Of a stretch of DNA of 6,436 bases, positions 1 through 6,296 are shown piece after piece. The translations under genes were made by a program, and so were the position numbers. Within the stretch, counting starts at the first letter, position 1. Each line of letters starts with the position of its first letter. The notes under the pieces are model-generated. The model worked only from the letters and a program-made list of their open reading frames with translations, ran no database searches and was not told the DNA's origin. Source of the DNA: Candidatus Zixiibacteriota bacterium (lineage in GTDB: Bacteria > Zixibacteria > MSB-5A5 > GN15 > FEB-12); assembly GCA_003641345.1 (NCBI GenBank), contig QNAD01000120.1:1-6436 (forward strand), given 5' to 3'.

Positions 1-1
1 A

Positions 2-598
2 AAAGATAAGTTTAATAGTGAAAATTCTGAAAAAATCAAAGAGCTTCTGGATTCTGAGCAAGTGGGTTATCTTGGAATTTTAACAAATGATAAATATCCA
101 AGAGTTATACCGGTCAATTTCTGTGCGATTAAAAATATAATTTATTTTCATGGTGCTTTAGAAGGTGAAAAATATAAACTATTTGAAACAACCCCTAAAG
201 TAACTTTTGCCGTTGTCTGTCAATACAGTTTGATACCATCGTATTGGATATCCCCTAATTATGCCTGTACTTCCACAATTTTTTATAAGTCTGCCCTTAT
301 TAAAGGAACCGGTTATATTGTTGGTGACTTAACAGAAAAAGCTGTTGCTCTTCAGTCACTTATGGAAAAACATCAACCTGAAGGGGGTTTTAATTCAATT
401 GATGAAAACGACAAATTATATCAAAAACCACTTAAAGAAACAGGGATTTTTAAAATAATCCCAGATAAAATTGATTATAGACGAAAATTTGGAGATTACT
501 TACCAAGAAAAACCCGTGAAATCCTTGTCGAAAAATTACTTGAAAGAAATAAAGGATTAGACTCTAAAACAGCAAAAGAACTTCAAGATTGCTTATAA
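2..598 (+). CDS. Pyridoxamine 5'-phosphate oxidase-like / Nim-type flavin-binding protein, 5'-truncated
   Basis: The frame is open from the first complete codon at base 2, so the gene starts upstream of the window; a GTG at 62 is internal, because the preceding codons (KIKELLDSEQ) continue the protein naturally. About 198 residues are visible, ending at TAA 596-598. The pattern is that of the FMN-binding split-barrel family, Nim-like branch: a helix, then GYLGIL and PRVIPVNF strands, a YFHGALEGEKYKL segment (the family's FH-x-A-x-EG-xK region), a VTFAVV strand, and a Y-x-SALIKGTGYIV strand. Such proteins bind FMN or haem, and some reduce nitroimidazoles; the substrate here cannot be told. A basic C-terminal tail (KFGDYLPRKTREI onward) follows the barrel. 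It runs in the same direction as the next gene but is separated by 120 bases with their own promoter-like signal, so it probably belongs to another transcript. The family call is firm and the function open. Confidence 0.8.
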   Translation, partial: KDKFNSENSEKIKELLDSEQVGYLGILTNDKYPRVIPVNFCAIKNIIYFHGALEGEKYKLFETTPKVTFAVVCQYSLIPSYWISPNYACTSTIFYKSALIKGTGYIVGDLTEKAVALQSLMEKHQPEGGFNSIDENDKLYQKPLKETGIFKIIPDKIDYRRKFGDYLPRKTREILVEKLLERNKGLDSKTAKELQDCL

Positions 599-633
599 TT
601 TTTTTTGAATCAATACAATATAAGTTTATTTGA

Positions 634-663
634 TATTCAATTTTCTTGACATTTGGCTATAAT
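634..663 (+). promoter_or_regulatory. Candidate sigma70-type promoter for the spt gene
   Basis: A perfect TATAAT lies at 658-663 in the only spacer ahead of the oxoamine synthase gene. The best -35 at normal spacing is weak (TATTCA, 634-639, 18-base gap). A perfect TTGACA at 646-651 is only 6 bases from TATAAT, so it cannot be its partner; it could serve a poorer -10 (TTTTAT, 669-674, 17-base gap). Either choice gives a start near 670-682 and a leader of roughly 40-50 bases. Inferred from sequence alone. Confidence 0.4.
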
Positions 664-707
664 TTTGGTTTTATTTTACGTCTTAAGTATCTGAGAACTT
701 AACAATT

Positions 708-713
708 AAGGAG
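708..713 (+). promoter_or_regulatory. Ribosome binding site that fixes a TTG start for spt
   Basis: AAGGAG lies 5 bases before TTG at 719-721. No in-frame ATG or GTG lies near the expected N-terminus: the next in-frame ATG (codon 22, base 782) would leave no Shine-Dalgarno sequence and trim the N-terminal segment. The strong site therefore supports TTG as the start. Confidence 0.75.
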
Positions 714-718
714 TCGAT

Positions 719-1945
719 TTGCAATCTGAAAGCAAAACCGATGTAACATATCCCGATCTTTTTGATAAATGTTATAGTTTTATGGATGCCAAAAATATTC
801 AGGCAATGGGTATTTATCCTTATTTTCATCCTCTTCAATCCGCACCGGGCAATGAAGTTATTGTGGATGGGAAAAAGTGTATTATGATTGGCTCAAACAA
901 TTATCTTGGATTGGTTAATCATCCTAAAGTCAAAGAAGCGGCTGCAGCTGCGGCTTTGAAATTTGGTTCCGGTTGTACCGGTTCCAGATTTTTAAATGGA
1001 ACTTTGGATCTTCATATTGAACTCGAACATCGTTTGGCAAAATTCATGAAAAAGGATGCCGCTCTGATATTTTCTACCGGATTTCAAACCAATCTGGGTG
1101 CAATTTCTTCGCTGGTAGGGAAAAATGACACGGTAATTATTGACCGTCAGGTTCATGCCTGTATCGTTGATGGTTGCCGTTTATCATATGGTAAAGTTTA
1201 TAAATTTGCTCATAATGACATGGATGATCTTGAGCGAGTTGTTAAAAATGTACGTAACAATAATGGCAAGTCTGGGATGCTATTTGTAGTTGATGGTGTG
1301 TTCTCGATGGAAGGTGACATTATCAATCTTCCAAGATTAGTTAGCATTGCTAAAGAGTATGGTGCCAGAGTTATGGTTGATGATGCTCATTCGGTTGGTG
1401 TTCTTGGAGAAACCGGAGCCGGCACAGCTGAACATTTTGGCTTGATTGATGATGTTGACCTAACGATGGGAACATTTTCTAAATCGTTTGCGTCATTAGG
1501 CGGTTTTATTGCTGGTGATACTGACATTATTCATTATATCAAACATCAGGCTCGTTCACTAATATTTTCTGCATCGATTCCACCATCAAACGCTGCAGCG
1601 GTACTGGCGGCTCTGGATATAATTGAGGCTGAACCGGAACGAAGAGAAAATCTTTGGAAAAACGTTCGTCGTATGCAAAAAGAATTTAAAGATTTAGGTT
1701 TCAATATTGGACAGACAGAAACTCCTATTATTCCGATTGTAATCGGAGGGGATTTAGAAGCATTTCATTTTTGGAAAGAGCTTTTTGATAATGGAGTCTT
1801 TGCCAATCCGGTAATTTCACCGGCTGTTCCGCCGGGACATTCTCTGATTAGAACATCATATACTGCAACTCACACCGATGAACATCTTGATAGGGTCGTT
1901 GACATTATTGCTACTGTCGGACGCAAAAAAGGTTTGATTTCATAA
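719..1945 (+). CDS. spt: Alpha-oxoamine synthase, most like bacterial serine palmitoyltransferase
   Basis: This 408-residue PLP enzyme of fold type I is expected to condense an amino acid (serine in SPT) with a fatty acyl thioester, releasing CO2 to give a 3-keto long-chain base in the cytosol. Visible landmarks are the N-terminal GIYPYF motif, SNNYLGL, GSGCTGSRFLNGT (residues 83-95), the PLP-stacking His146 in RQVHA, VDGVFSMEGD, the cofactor-binding DDAHS (Asp221, His224), TFSKS with Schiff-base Lys255, and Arg378 in LIRTSYTATHT near the C-terminus. All catalytic residues are present. The RFLNGTLDLH motif and the YPYF start resemble SPT, including Bacteroidetes forms, more than BioF (8-amino-7-oxononanoate synthase) or Kbl, and no biotin gene is nearby. 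Length is normal for soluble bacterial SPT. The start is TTG, set by AAGGAG at 708-713. It is followed after 7 bases by a GNAT-type gene, probably in one operon. The subfamily call is by recognition; the acyl and amino substrates are inferred. Confidence 0.83.
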   Translation: MQSESKTDVTYPDLFDKCYSFMDAKNIQAMGIYPYFHPLQSAPGNEVIVDGKKCIMIGSNNYLGLVNHPKVKEAAAAAALKFGSGCTGSRFLNGTLDLHIELEHRLAKFMKKDAALIFSTGFQTNLGAISSLVGKNDTVIIDRQVHACIVDGCRLSYGKVYKFAHNDMDDLERVVKNVRNNNGKSGMLFVVDGVFSMEGDIINLPRLVSIAKEYGARVMVDDAHSVGVLGETGAGTAEHFGLIDDVDLTMGTFSKSFASLGGFIAGDTDIIHYIKHQARSLIFSASIPPSNAAAVLAALDIIEAEPERRENLWKNVRRMQKEFKDLGFNIGQTETPIIPIVIGGDLEAFHFWKELFDNGVFANPVISPAVPPGHSLIRTSYTATHTDEHLDRVVDIIATVGRKKGLIS

Positions 1946-1952
1946 ATTAAAT

Positions 1953-3080
1953 ATGTCACAAATAAATGTAATCGAAGTCAAGTCATCTTCACAGCTTCAG
2001 GAATTTATCAAATATCCGAACAAATTATATAAAGATGACCCTAACTATGTCTATCCATTACTTTCTGAACGGAAAGAATTTTTTGATTTCAAAAACAACC
2101 CGTTTTATAAAACCGCTAAAGTTAAACTCTTTCTGGCAACAAGAGATAAAAAAGTTGTCGGACGAATTGCCACCTGTATCAATTTTAATCATAACGAGTA
2201 CCACAGCGAACAAACTGGTTTTTTTAGTTTTTTTGATTGTCCTGATGATTATGAAATAGCATCGAATCTTCTTAAAGTAGCTCTGATCACTCTCAAAAAA
2301 GAGGGGATGGAGAAGATGCGTGGTCCGATTAATTTTTCAACAAATCACGAATGTGGATTTCTTGTCGATGGTTTTGATGCTCCTCCGGTTTTGATGATGA
2401 CATACAATCAACCATACCTCCCTCGTCTGGCTGAAAAATTTGGATTAAAAAAAGCGATGGACTTACTTGCATATGAAATTGATGGGCGAAAAGGAATTCC
2501 GGAACGTATTCAAAAAGTACTCGTTAAACTTGAAAAGAAAAAAGATATTACACTTCGGTCTATCAATATGAAAGATTTTGATAACGAAATACTTCGTATT
2601 CATAAAGTGTACAACGATGCATGGCAGTATAACTGGGGTTTTGTACCGATGGAAAAAGAAGAATTTATTCATACAGCCAAAGATATGAAACAGATTGTTG
2701 AACCGGATTTGGTTAGTATTGCCGAATACAAAGGAACTCCTATCGGTTTTTCATTGGCTTTGCCGGATATCAATCAAGCACTTATTTACCTTAAAGGAAA
2801 ACTGTTTCCATTCGGCTTATTGAAACTGCTATGGCATACTAAAATAAAAAATAAACTGAACCGAACTAGAATCATCACTTTTGGCGTTGTCCCTGATTTT
2901 CAAAAACGTGGAATAGATATGCTTCTGTTTAACCGTACTTTTATTAATGGTACATCGCGTGGTTTATATATGGGAGAGCTTTCCTGGATTTTAGAATCAA
3001 ATGAGCTGATGTGTCATGGGGCGGAACAGATGGGTGGTCATATTTACAAGCGATATCGCATTGTTGAAATGCCTTTGTAG
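1953..3080 (+). CDS. Long GNAT-type acyltransferase-like protein (YghO-like), possible ceramide synthase
   Basis: This 375-residue soluble protein resembles a widespread, poorly characterised family often labelled N-acetyltransferase or YghO-like. The N-terminal part has family-type blocks: KLYKDDPNYVYPL, a VGRIATCIN strand, RGPINFSTNHECG (residues 123-135) and DGFDAPPVLMMTYN (139-152). The C-terminal part (about 200-345) looks like a GNAT core: an IGFSLALP strand, then FGVVPDFQKRGID, where Gln317-Lys-Arg-Gly320 matches the acyl-CoA pyrophosphate-binding loop (Q/R-x-x-G-x-G/A), although the last Gly/Ala is Asp322. No signal peptide or convincing membrane span is seen. The gene starts 7 bases after the spt stop and has no clear Shine-Dalgarno, so translation is probably coupled to spt. 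From that position, and because the reported Caulobacter ceramide synthase is a GNAT-like protein, I infer N-acylation of a long-chain base. It could instead acylate another amine. Fold is fairly sure, function unproven. Confidence 0.7.
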   Translation: MSQINVIEVKSSSQLQEFIKYPNKLYKDDPNYVYPLLSERKEFFDFKNNPFYKTAKVKLFLATRDKKVVGRIATCINFNHNEYHSEQTGFFSFFDCPDDYEIASNLLKVALITLKKEGMEKMRGPINFSTNHECGFLVDGFDAPPVLMMTYNQPYLPRLAEKFGLKKAMDLLAYEIDGRKGIPERIQKVLVKLEKKKDITLRSINMKDFDNEILRIHKVYNDAWQYNWGFVPMEKEEFIHTAKDMKQIVEPDLVSIAEYKGTPIGFSLALPDINQALIYLKGKLFPFGLLKLLWHTKIKNKLNRTRIITFGVVPDFQKRGIDMLLFNRTFINGTSRGLYMGELSWILESNELMCHGAEQMGGHIYKRYRIVEMPL

Positions 3081-3134
3081 GATTTTATTATTTATCTTCT
3101 TTTCAATTCTATTTTTCTATCAATAGTAAAGAAT

Positions 3135-3216
3135 AATTTTTTTATAAAAAATTTCTGGGTTTTATTGTGGGTGATAGACACTTTGTCTGCCCTATCCTTG
3201 ATTTCTATATAAACCC
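3135..3216. repeat. Spacer with palindromic segments between the GNAT and dus genes
   Basis: The 220-base spacer 3081-3300 holds no gene. An AT-only hairpin (3135-3142 with 3146-3153, 8 pairs, 3-base loop) may weakly end the upstream transcript. Beyond it, GGGTTT (3157-3162) is complemented by AAACCC (3211-3216), enclosing AGACA-CTT-TGTCT (3176-3188) with nearby GGG (3169-3171) and CCC (3190-3192). This stretch is more GC-rich than the rest of the spacer and looks like a decayed palindromic element. Whether it is repeated elsewhere in the genome cannot be seen from one window. Confidence 0.35.
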
Positions 3217-3265
3217 GGTAGGAGGGACACCTGCTGGACACAAAAACAAATACGCAAAAAATATC

Positions 3266-3293
3266 TTTTCAAATCTCTGTAATAACGTATAAT
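3266..3293 (+). promoter_or_regulatory. Candidate promoter giving a leaderless dus transcript
   Basis: A perfect TATAAT at 3288-3293 ends 7 bases before the dus ATG at 3301, so transcription would begin at or next to the start codon. No Shine-Dalgarno sequence lies upstream of the ATG, which fits a leaderless mRNA. The -35 candidate is weak (TTTTCA, 3266-3271, 16-base gap). Inferred from sequence only. Confidence 0.4.
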
Positions 3294-3300
3294 TACAATC

Positions 3301-4287
3301 ATGAAAAAACCAAACGGCTTCTGGGCTAAGTTAAAAAAGCCAATTTACACTCTTGCACCGATGATGGATGTTACTGATGCCGCTTTTAGAAAATTAATCG
3401 CCATACATGGCAAACCGGATGTATTGTTCACTGAGTTTATATCATGTGACGGTATCTGTTCCCCCGGGAAATCAAGAATAATCAAAATACTTAAATATGA
3501 TAATTCAGAACGACCAATTGTAGCTCAAATATTCGGTAAAAATCCTGATACGTTTTACAAGACCGCTCAAATAATTGCTGAACTCGGTTTTGACGGTATT
3601 GATATTAATATGGGATGTCCGGAAAAAAATATCCTAAAACAGGGTGCGGGAGCATCACTCATAGAAACTCCCGACTTGGCTAAAGAATTAATTGCCGCCA
3701 CAAAAGAGGGTGCCGGTAATCTTCCGGTATCAGTCAAAACAAGAATGGGTTTTAAAAAAAATATTATTGAAAATTGGGTGACAAATTTACTGGAAGCTAA
3801 ACCGGAAGTTATTACAATGCATCTGCGAACTGCTAAAGAGATGTCAAAAGGAAAAGCACATTGGGATCAGATTGATATTGTTGTGGAATTAGCCAAAAAC
3901 AGCAATACTCTCGTAATTGGTAATGGTGATATAATGTCGCTGGAAGAAGCAGATATGATTGTCGAAGAAAAAGGAATCGACGGTGTTATGTTTGGACGGG
4001 CAATTTTTGGCAACCCATGGCTTTTCAATAGAAAAATAAAAAAAGACGATATTTCGATTCAGATGATTTTGGATGTGATGGTAGAACATGCGCAAATATA
4101 CCATGATACTTTCAAAGGTGAAAAACCGTTTTATATTATTCGAAAACATCTCTGGGCTTATTCAAGCGGTTTTGTTGGAGCAAAAGAATTAAGAGTAGCT
4201 TTGGAATCAACTCATAATGTTGATGATGTAAAAGATGCTATTGAGAAATTTAAAAACCGAAAATTAATGCCACCCAGATATTTATAA
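3301..4287 (+). CDS. dus: tRNA-dihydrouridine synthase
   Basis: This 328-residue flavoenzyme of the Dus family (COG0042) reduces specific uridines in the tRNA D-loop to dihydrouridine using FMN and NAD(P)H. The TIM-barrel motifs appear in order: LAPMMDVTD at 18-26 (FMN site), TEFIS, QIFGKNP, DINMGCPEKN with catalytic Cys106, SVKTRMG with FMN-binding Lys146, HLRT with His174 and Arg176, GNGD at 207-210 and FGRAIFGNPW with the phosphate-binding Gly232-Arg233. All expected active-site residues are present. The usual HGRT appears as HLRT, and the start (FWAKLKKPIYTLAPM) plus the KEMSKGKAHW segment place it outside the classic DusA/B/C types, in a divergent group I associate with candidate-phylum bacteria. 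The target uridine is unknown. It has no Shine-Dalgarno sequence and a TATAAT just upstream, so it may be leaderless. It converges on queD. Confidence 0.92.
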   Translation: MKKPNGFWAKLKKPIYTLAPMMDVTDAAFRKLIAIHGKPDVLFTEFISCDGICSPGKSRIIKILKYDNSERPIVAQIFGKNPDTFYKTAQIIAELGFDGIDINMGCPEKNILKQGAGASLIETPDLAKELIAATKEGAGNLPVSVKTRMGFKKNIIENWVTNLLEAKPEVITMHLRTAKEMSKGKAHWDQIDIVVELAKNSNTLVIGNGDIMSLEEADMIVEEKGIDGVMFGRAIFGNPWLFNRKIKKDDISIQMILDVMVEHAQIYHDTFKGEKPFYIIRKHLWAYSSGFVGAKELRVALESTHNVDDVKDAIEKFKNRKLMPPRYL

Positions 4288-4330
4288 ATATTACATTATA
4301 TCAAATAACGACCAAACAACAGAAAATATT

Positions 4331-4357
4331 AAAGAAAAAAATTGTCCCCGTTTCTTT
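4331..4357. terminator. Weak bidirectional hairpin between convergent dus and queD
   Basis: In the 90-base convergent spacer 4288-4377, AAAGAAA (4331-4337) is complemented by TTTCTTT (4351-4357) around a 13-base loop. The A run on one arm reads as a U run on the minus transcript, and TTTATTTT follows on the plus strand. The stem is almost entirely A-T pairs, so it is at best a poor intrinsic terminator; no stronger candidate is seen here. Confidence 0.22.
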
Positions 4358-4377
4358 CACTTTATTTTAAATTATTT

Positions 4378-4740
4378 TCATTCTCCGCAATATTCACAAC
4401 TGGTAGATCCAGTCTCATAAATTATTATTTTTGTTAGTTCAGGCAATTGGGGATATACCCTGTCCCATAACCATTTTGCAAGATATTCAGTTGTGGTATA
4501 TTTCAAATCTTCGATATTATTCAAATGTTGATGGTCAAGCAAATCTATAGACGGTTTTACTATTTTTTTTAAATCACCGTAATCAATCATAAAACCGGAA
4601 ACCGGATCAACTTCGCCATAAACTTCGATATCAACTTTATAACTATGGCCGTGAGAATTAAAACAGGGGTGCTCTTGTGGCAAATGATCAAGACAGTGCG
4701 AAGCTTCGAATCGAAATCTTTTAGTTAACCTAACTTTCAT
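4378..4740 (-). CDS. queD: 6-carboxy-5,6,7,8-tetrahydropterin synthase (QueD)
   Basis: This 120-residue member of the 6-pyruvoyl-tetrahydropterin synthase family converts dihydroneopterin triphosphate to 6-carboxytetrahydropterin, the second step from GTP to preQ0. The zinc ligands are His15 (FEASH), His30 and His32 (SHGHSY). The catalytic cysteine is Cys26 in EHPCFNSHG, with Asp69-His70 in LLDHQHLN and the pterin-anchoring Glu109 in IYETGST. The spacing of Cys26 to the zinc site marks QueD rather than an animal-type PTPS, and the length is typical of bacterial QueD. Its ATG directly abuts the queE TAA, and an AGAGGA site lies inside the end of queE, so the two are translated from one message, probably coupled. 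It is the last gene of the queC-queE-queD operon and supplies the substrate of its neighbour QueE. The C-terminal CEYCGE is slightly cysteine-rich but common in the family. Confidence 0.93.
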   Translation of the reverse strand: MKVRLTKRFRFEASHCLDHLPQEHPCFNSHGHSYKVDIEVYGEVDPVSGFMIDYGDLKKIVKPSIDLLDHQHLNNIEDLKYTTTEYLAKWLWDRVYPQLPELTKIIIYETGSTSCEYCGE

Positions 4741-5490
4741 TTATTTTCCTCTTTTATTATTCCATATTAATATATGCAATCTTGGTGAAAAGCGAAAGTT
4801 CCTCTTTTTGCACTCTTCCATCACCCATTTCATGCCTTTTAGTTGCATAGTTTGCGTCCAACCTTCGGGCATCAACATTATCTGTTCCGGTTTGATATAA
4901 TCTAAAAAAGTTTGTGTGATTTGCTCAATATCTTTAGGTTCCTGAACTACAAATTTAAAATCTACTTTGTTCGTTTTAGATAACTTTACTAATGCATTCG
5001 GAACTATTGAAATTTTTGAATCAACATTAATATTTAAGAGTTTAGGAGAACAGTTCCACCAACTAACCATATCACATAATCTATCAGACGGTTCAAACAT
5101 TCCGTTTGTTTCTATATCAACCATTAGAAATCCAGTTTGATTTAATTTTTCTATTAGTGATGGTAATTTCTCCCGATGAATCATAGGTTCTCCACCGGTG
5201 ATGATTACTCTAATATTATCATGATTTGAATCCGTATCCGACAAGATTTCTTTAACTTTATTAACAATCTTACTATTATCAAACAGGCTATATCTGTCAA
5301 GGTTTGAGCTATCCCATGTAAAACGGGTGTCACACCAACTACATCCAAGATTACAATACATCAAACGGATAAAAACCGACGGATAACCTGCAAATCTTCC
5401 TTCCCCCTGAATAGAATAAAAAATTTCAGAAACTGGTAATTTATCAGATGGGATATCAGGTATTTCTGCAATATCAGGTTTGTACTGCAT
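4741..5490 (-). CDS. queE: 7-carboxy-7-deazaguanine synthase (QueE), radical SAM
   Basis: This 249-residue radical SAM enzyme rearranges 6-carboxytetrahydropterin into 7-carboxy-7-deazaguanine, using S-adenosylmethionine, an iron-sulfur cluster and Mg2+. Near the N-terminus, YSIQGEG (25-31) is the QueE signature, followed by the cluster motif CNLGCSWC with Cys46, Cys50 and Cys53 (C-x3-C-x2-C), then DTRFTWD. TGGEP at 98-102 is the SAM-binding glycine motif, and VDIETNG and the SPKLLN segment follow as in the family. The cluster motif is the standard form and no key residue is missing. Length is within the family range. Its ATG lies one base after the queC stop and it ends flush against queD, so it is the middle gene of a compact operon. 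Its own ribosome binding site is poor, which fits translational coupling to queC. Confidence 0.94.
   Translation of the reverse strand: MQYKPDIAEIPDIPSDKLPVSEIFYSIQGEGRFAGYPSVFIRLMYCNLGCSWCDTRFTWDSSNLDRYSLFDNSKIVNKVKEILSDTDSNHDNIRVIITGGEPMIHREKLPSLIEKLNQTGFLMVDIETNGMFEPSDRLCDMVSWWNCSPKLLNINVDSKISIVPNALVKLSKTNKVDFKFVVQEPKDIEQITQTFLDYIKPEQIMLMPEGWTQTMQLKGMKWVMEECKKRNFRFSPRLHILIWNNKRGK
4747..4752 (-). promoter_or_regulatory. queD ribosome binding site within the end of queE
   Basis: On the minus strand AGAGGA (4752 to 4747) lies 6 bases before the queD ATG, and the queE TAA occupies three of those bases. This confirms the queD start and suggests that ribosomes finishing queE re-initiate directly at queD. 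Confidence 0.65.
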
Positions 5491-5491
5491 T

Positions 5492-6205
5492 TTAGTTTTT
5501 CTCAGACGTATTGAAATAGTTAGTGGGGTCTTTTATGCCAGCTTCTATAAAGCCTTTTTTGCGTAGAAGACAACTTTCACAATTGCCACAGGCTTGACCG
5601 TTTTCCGGTGGGTCGTAACAACTAATTGTCAGAGAATAATCTAAACCAAGCTTTTGTCCTTTTTGGATAATTTCTGACTTACTCATATTTAACAATGGGG
5701 CAGAAATATTGATTTGGCTACCTTCCACCGTTGCCTTAGTTGCTAAATTAGCCATTTTCTCAAACGCCTCAAGATATTTCGGACGACAATCAGGATATCC
5801 GGAATAGTCCACCGCATTGGCACCAATAAAAATATGGCTTGCTCCCACTGTCTCGGCATATCCAAGAGCTATTGATAGAAAGATTGTATTTCGTGCCGGA
5901 ACATAAGTAACCGGAATCTCATTGCCTATATTTTCCAACGGCTGATTTTTGGGGACCTCGATATTATCAGTCAAAGCTGATCCGCCTATTTGCCTTAGAT
6001 CAAGTTTTATAGTCAAATGATTTCTTATTCCAAGAAATTCAGCCACTTTTTTAGCCGATCCAAGCTCATATTTATGCCTTTGTCCATAATCAAAACTAAT
6101 AGCACAAACTTGAAACCTATCATTTATAGCCATGGCGGCGGTGGTATAAGAATCTATTCCGCCACTTAACAGGATTACAGCCTTTTTTTTCGTATTATTT
6201 GTCAT
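5492..6205 (-). CDS. queC: 7-cyano-7-deazaguanine (preQ0) synthase (QueC)
   Basis: This 237-residue ATP-dependent enzyme turns 7-carboxy-7-deazaguanine and ammonia into preQ0, the last of the preQ0 steps. Visible motifs are the PP-loop SGGIDS (14-19), FDYGQRH (38-44), TYVPARNT (100-107), the signature DYSGYPDCR (133-141), and a C-terminal zinc site of Cys196, Cys206, Cys209 and Cys212 (CYDPP then CGNCESC). The set is complete and the length is normal. The ATG is preceded by AAGGA with a short spacer. It is the first gene of the queC-queE-queD operon and its promoter must lie in 6206-6436. QueF, which would reduce preQ0 to preQ1 for queuosine, is not in the window, so whether preQ0 goes to queuosine or elsewhere is not shown here. 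Confidence 0.95.
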   Translation of the reverse strand: MTNNTKKKAVILLSGGIDSYTTAAMAINDRFQVCAISFDYGQRHKYELGSAKKVAEFLGIRNHLTIKLDLRQIGGSALTDNIEVPKNQPLENIGNEIPVTYVPARNTIFLSIALGYAETVGASHIFIGANAVDYSGYPDCRPKYLEAFEKMANLATKATVEGSQINISAPLLNMSKSEIIQKGQKLGLDYSLTISCYDPPENGQACGNCESCLLRKKGFIEAGIKDPTNYFNTSEKN

Positions 6206-6208
6206 TTT

Positions 6209-6213
6209 TCCTT
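6209..6213 (-). promoter_or_regulatory. queC ribosome binding site
   Basis: On the minus strand AAGGA (6213 to 6209) precedes the queC ATG by 3 bases, a spacing shorter than usual but with no better in-frame alternative. It supports ATG at 6205-6203 as the start of the operon's first gene. Confidence 0.55.
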
Positions 6214-6230
6214 ACTCATTTTAGCCCAAT

Positions 6231-6258
6231 AATATATCAATTATTCTAATTAATGCAA
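6231..6258 (-). promoter_or_regulatory. Candidate proximal promoter for queC-queE-queD
   Basis: On the minus strand TTGCAT (6258-6253) and TATATT (6236-6231) are 16 bases apart, which would place the start near 6224 and give a leader of under 20 bases. The -35 matches only its TTG; the -10 matches five of six. A distal alternative is listed separately. Confidence 0.3.
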
Positions 6259-6296
6259 CGGTACAATATACAGGGGAATTCAGTATGAGTTCATTT

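Noticed and set aside
646..663. Perfect TTGACA and perfect TATAAT close together before spt
   Set aside because: They are only 6 bases apart, far too close to act as the two halves of one sigma70 promoter; I treat them as separate partial signals.
719..1945. Reading the PLP enzyme as BioF (biotin synthesis) or Kbl (threonine breakdown)
   Set aside because: The RFLNGTLDLH motif, the N-terminal YPYF segment and the lack of bio or tdh neighbours favour SPT, though assay would be needed for certainty.
2035..2259. Plus-strand 74-codon open frame inside the GNAT-type gene
   Set aside because: It lies wholly inside a well-supported gene in another frame, has no family signal and no ribosome binding site.
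2463..2672. Minus-strand 69-codon open frame opposite the GNAT-type gene
   Set aside because: It is Phe- and Lys-rich because it reads the AT-rich coding strand backward; no motif or start signal.
3889..4149. Minus-strand 86-codon open frame opposite dus
   Set aside because: It overlaps conserved Dus motifs on the other strand and shows no protein-like features of its own.
6206..6219. Tiny minus-strand frame (ATG AGT AAG GAA AAA TGA) overlapping the queC start
   Set aside because: Five codons with no ribosome binding site of its own; the sequence is better explained as the queC Shine-Dalgarno region.
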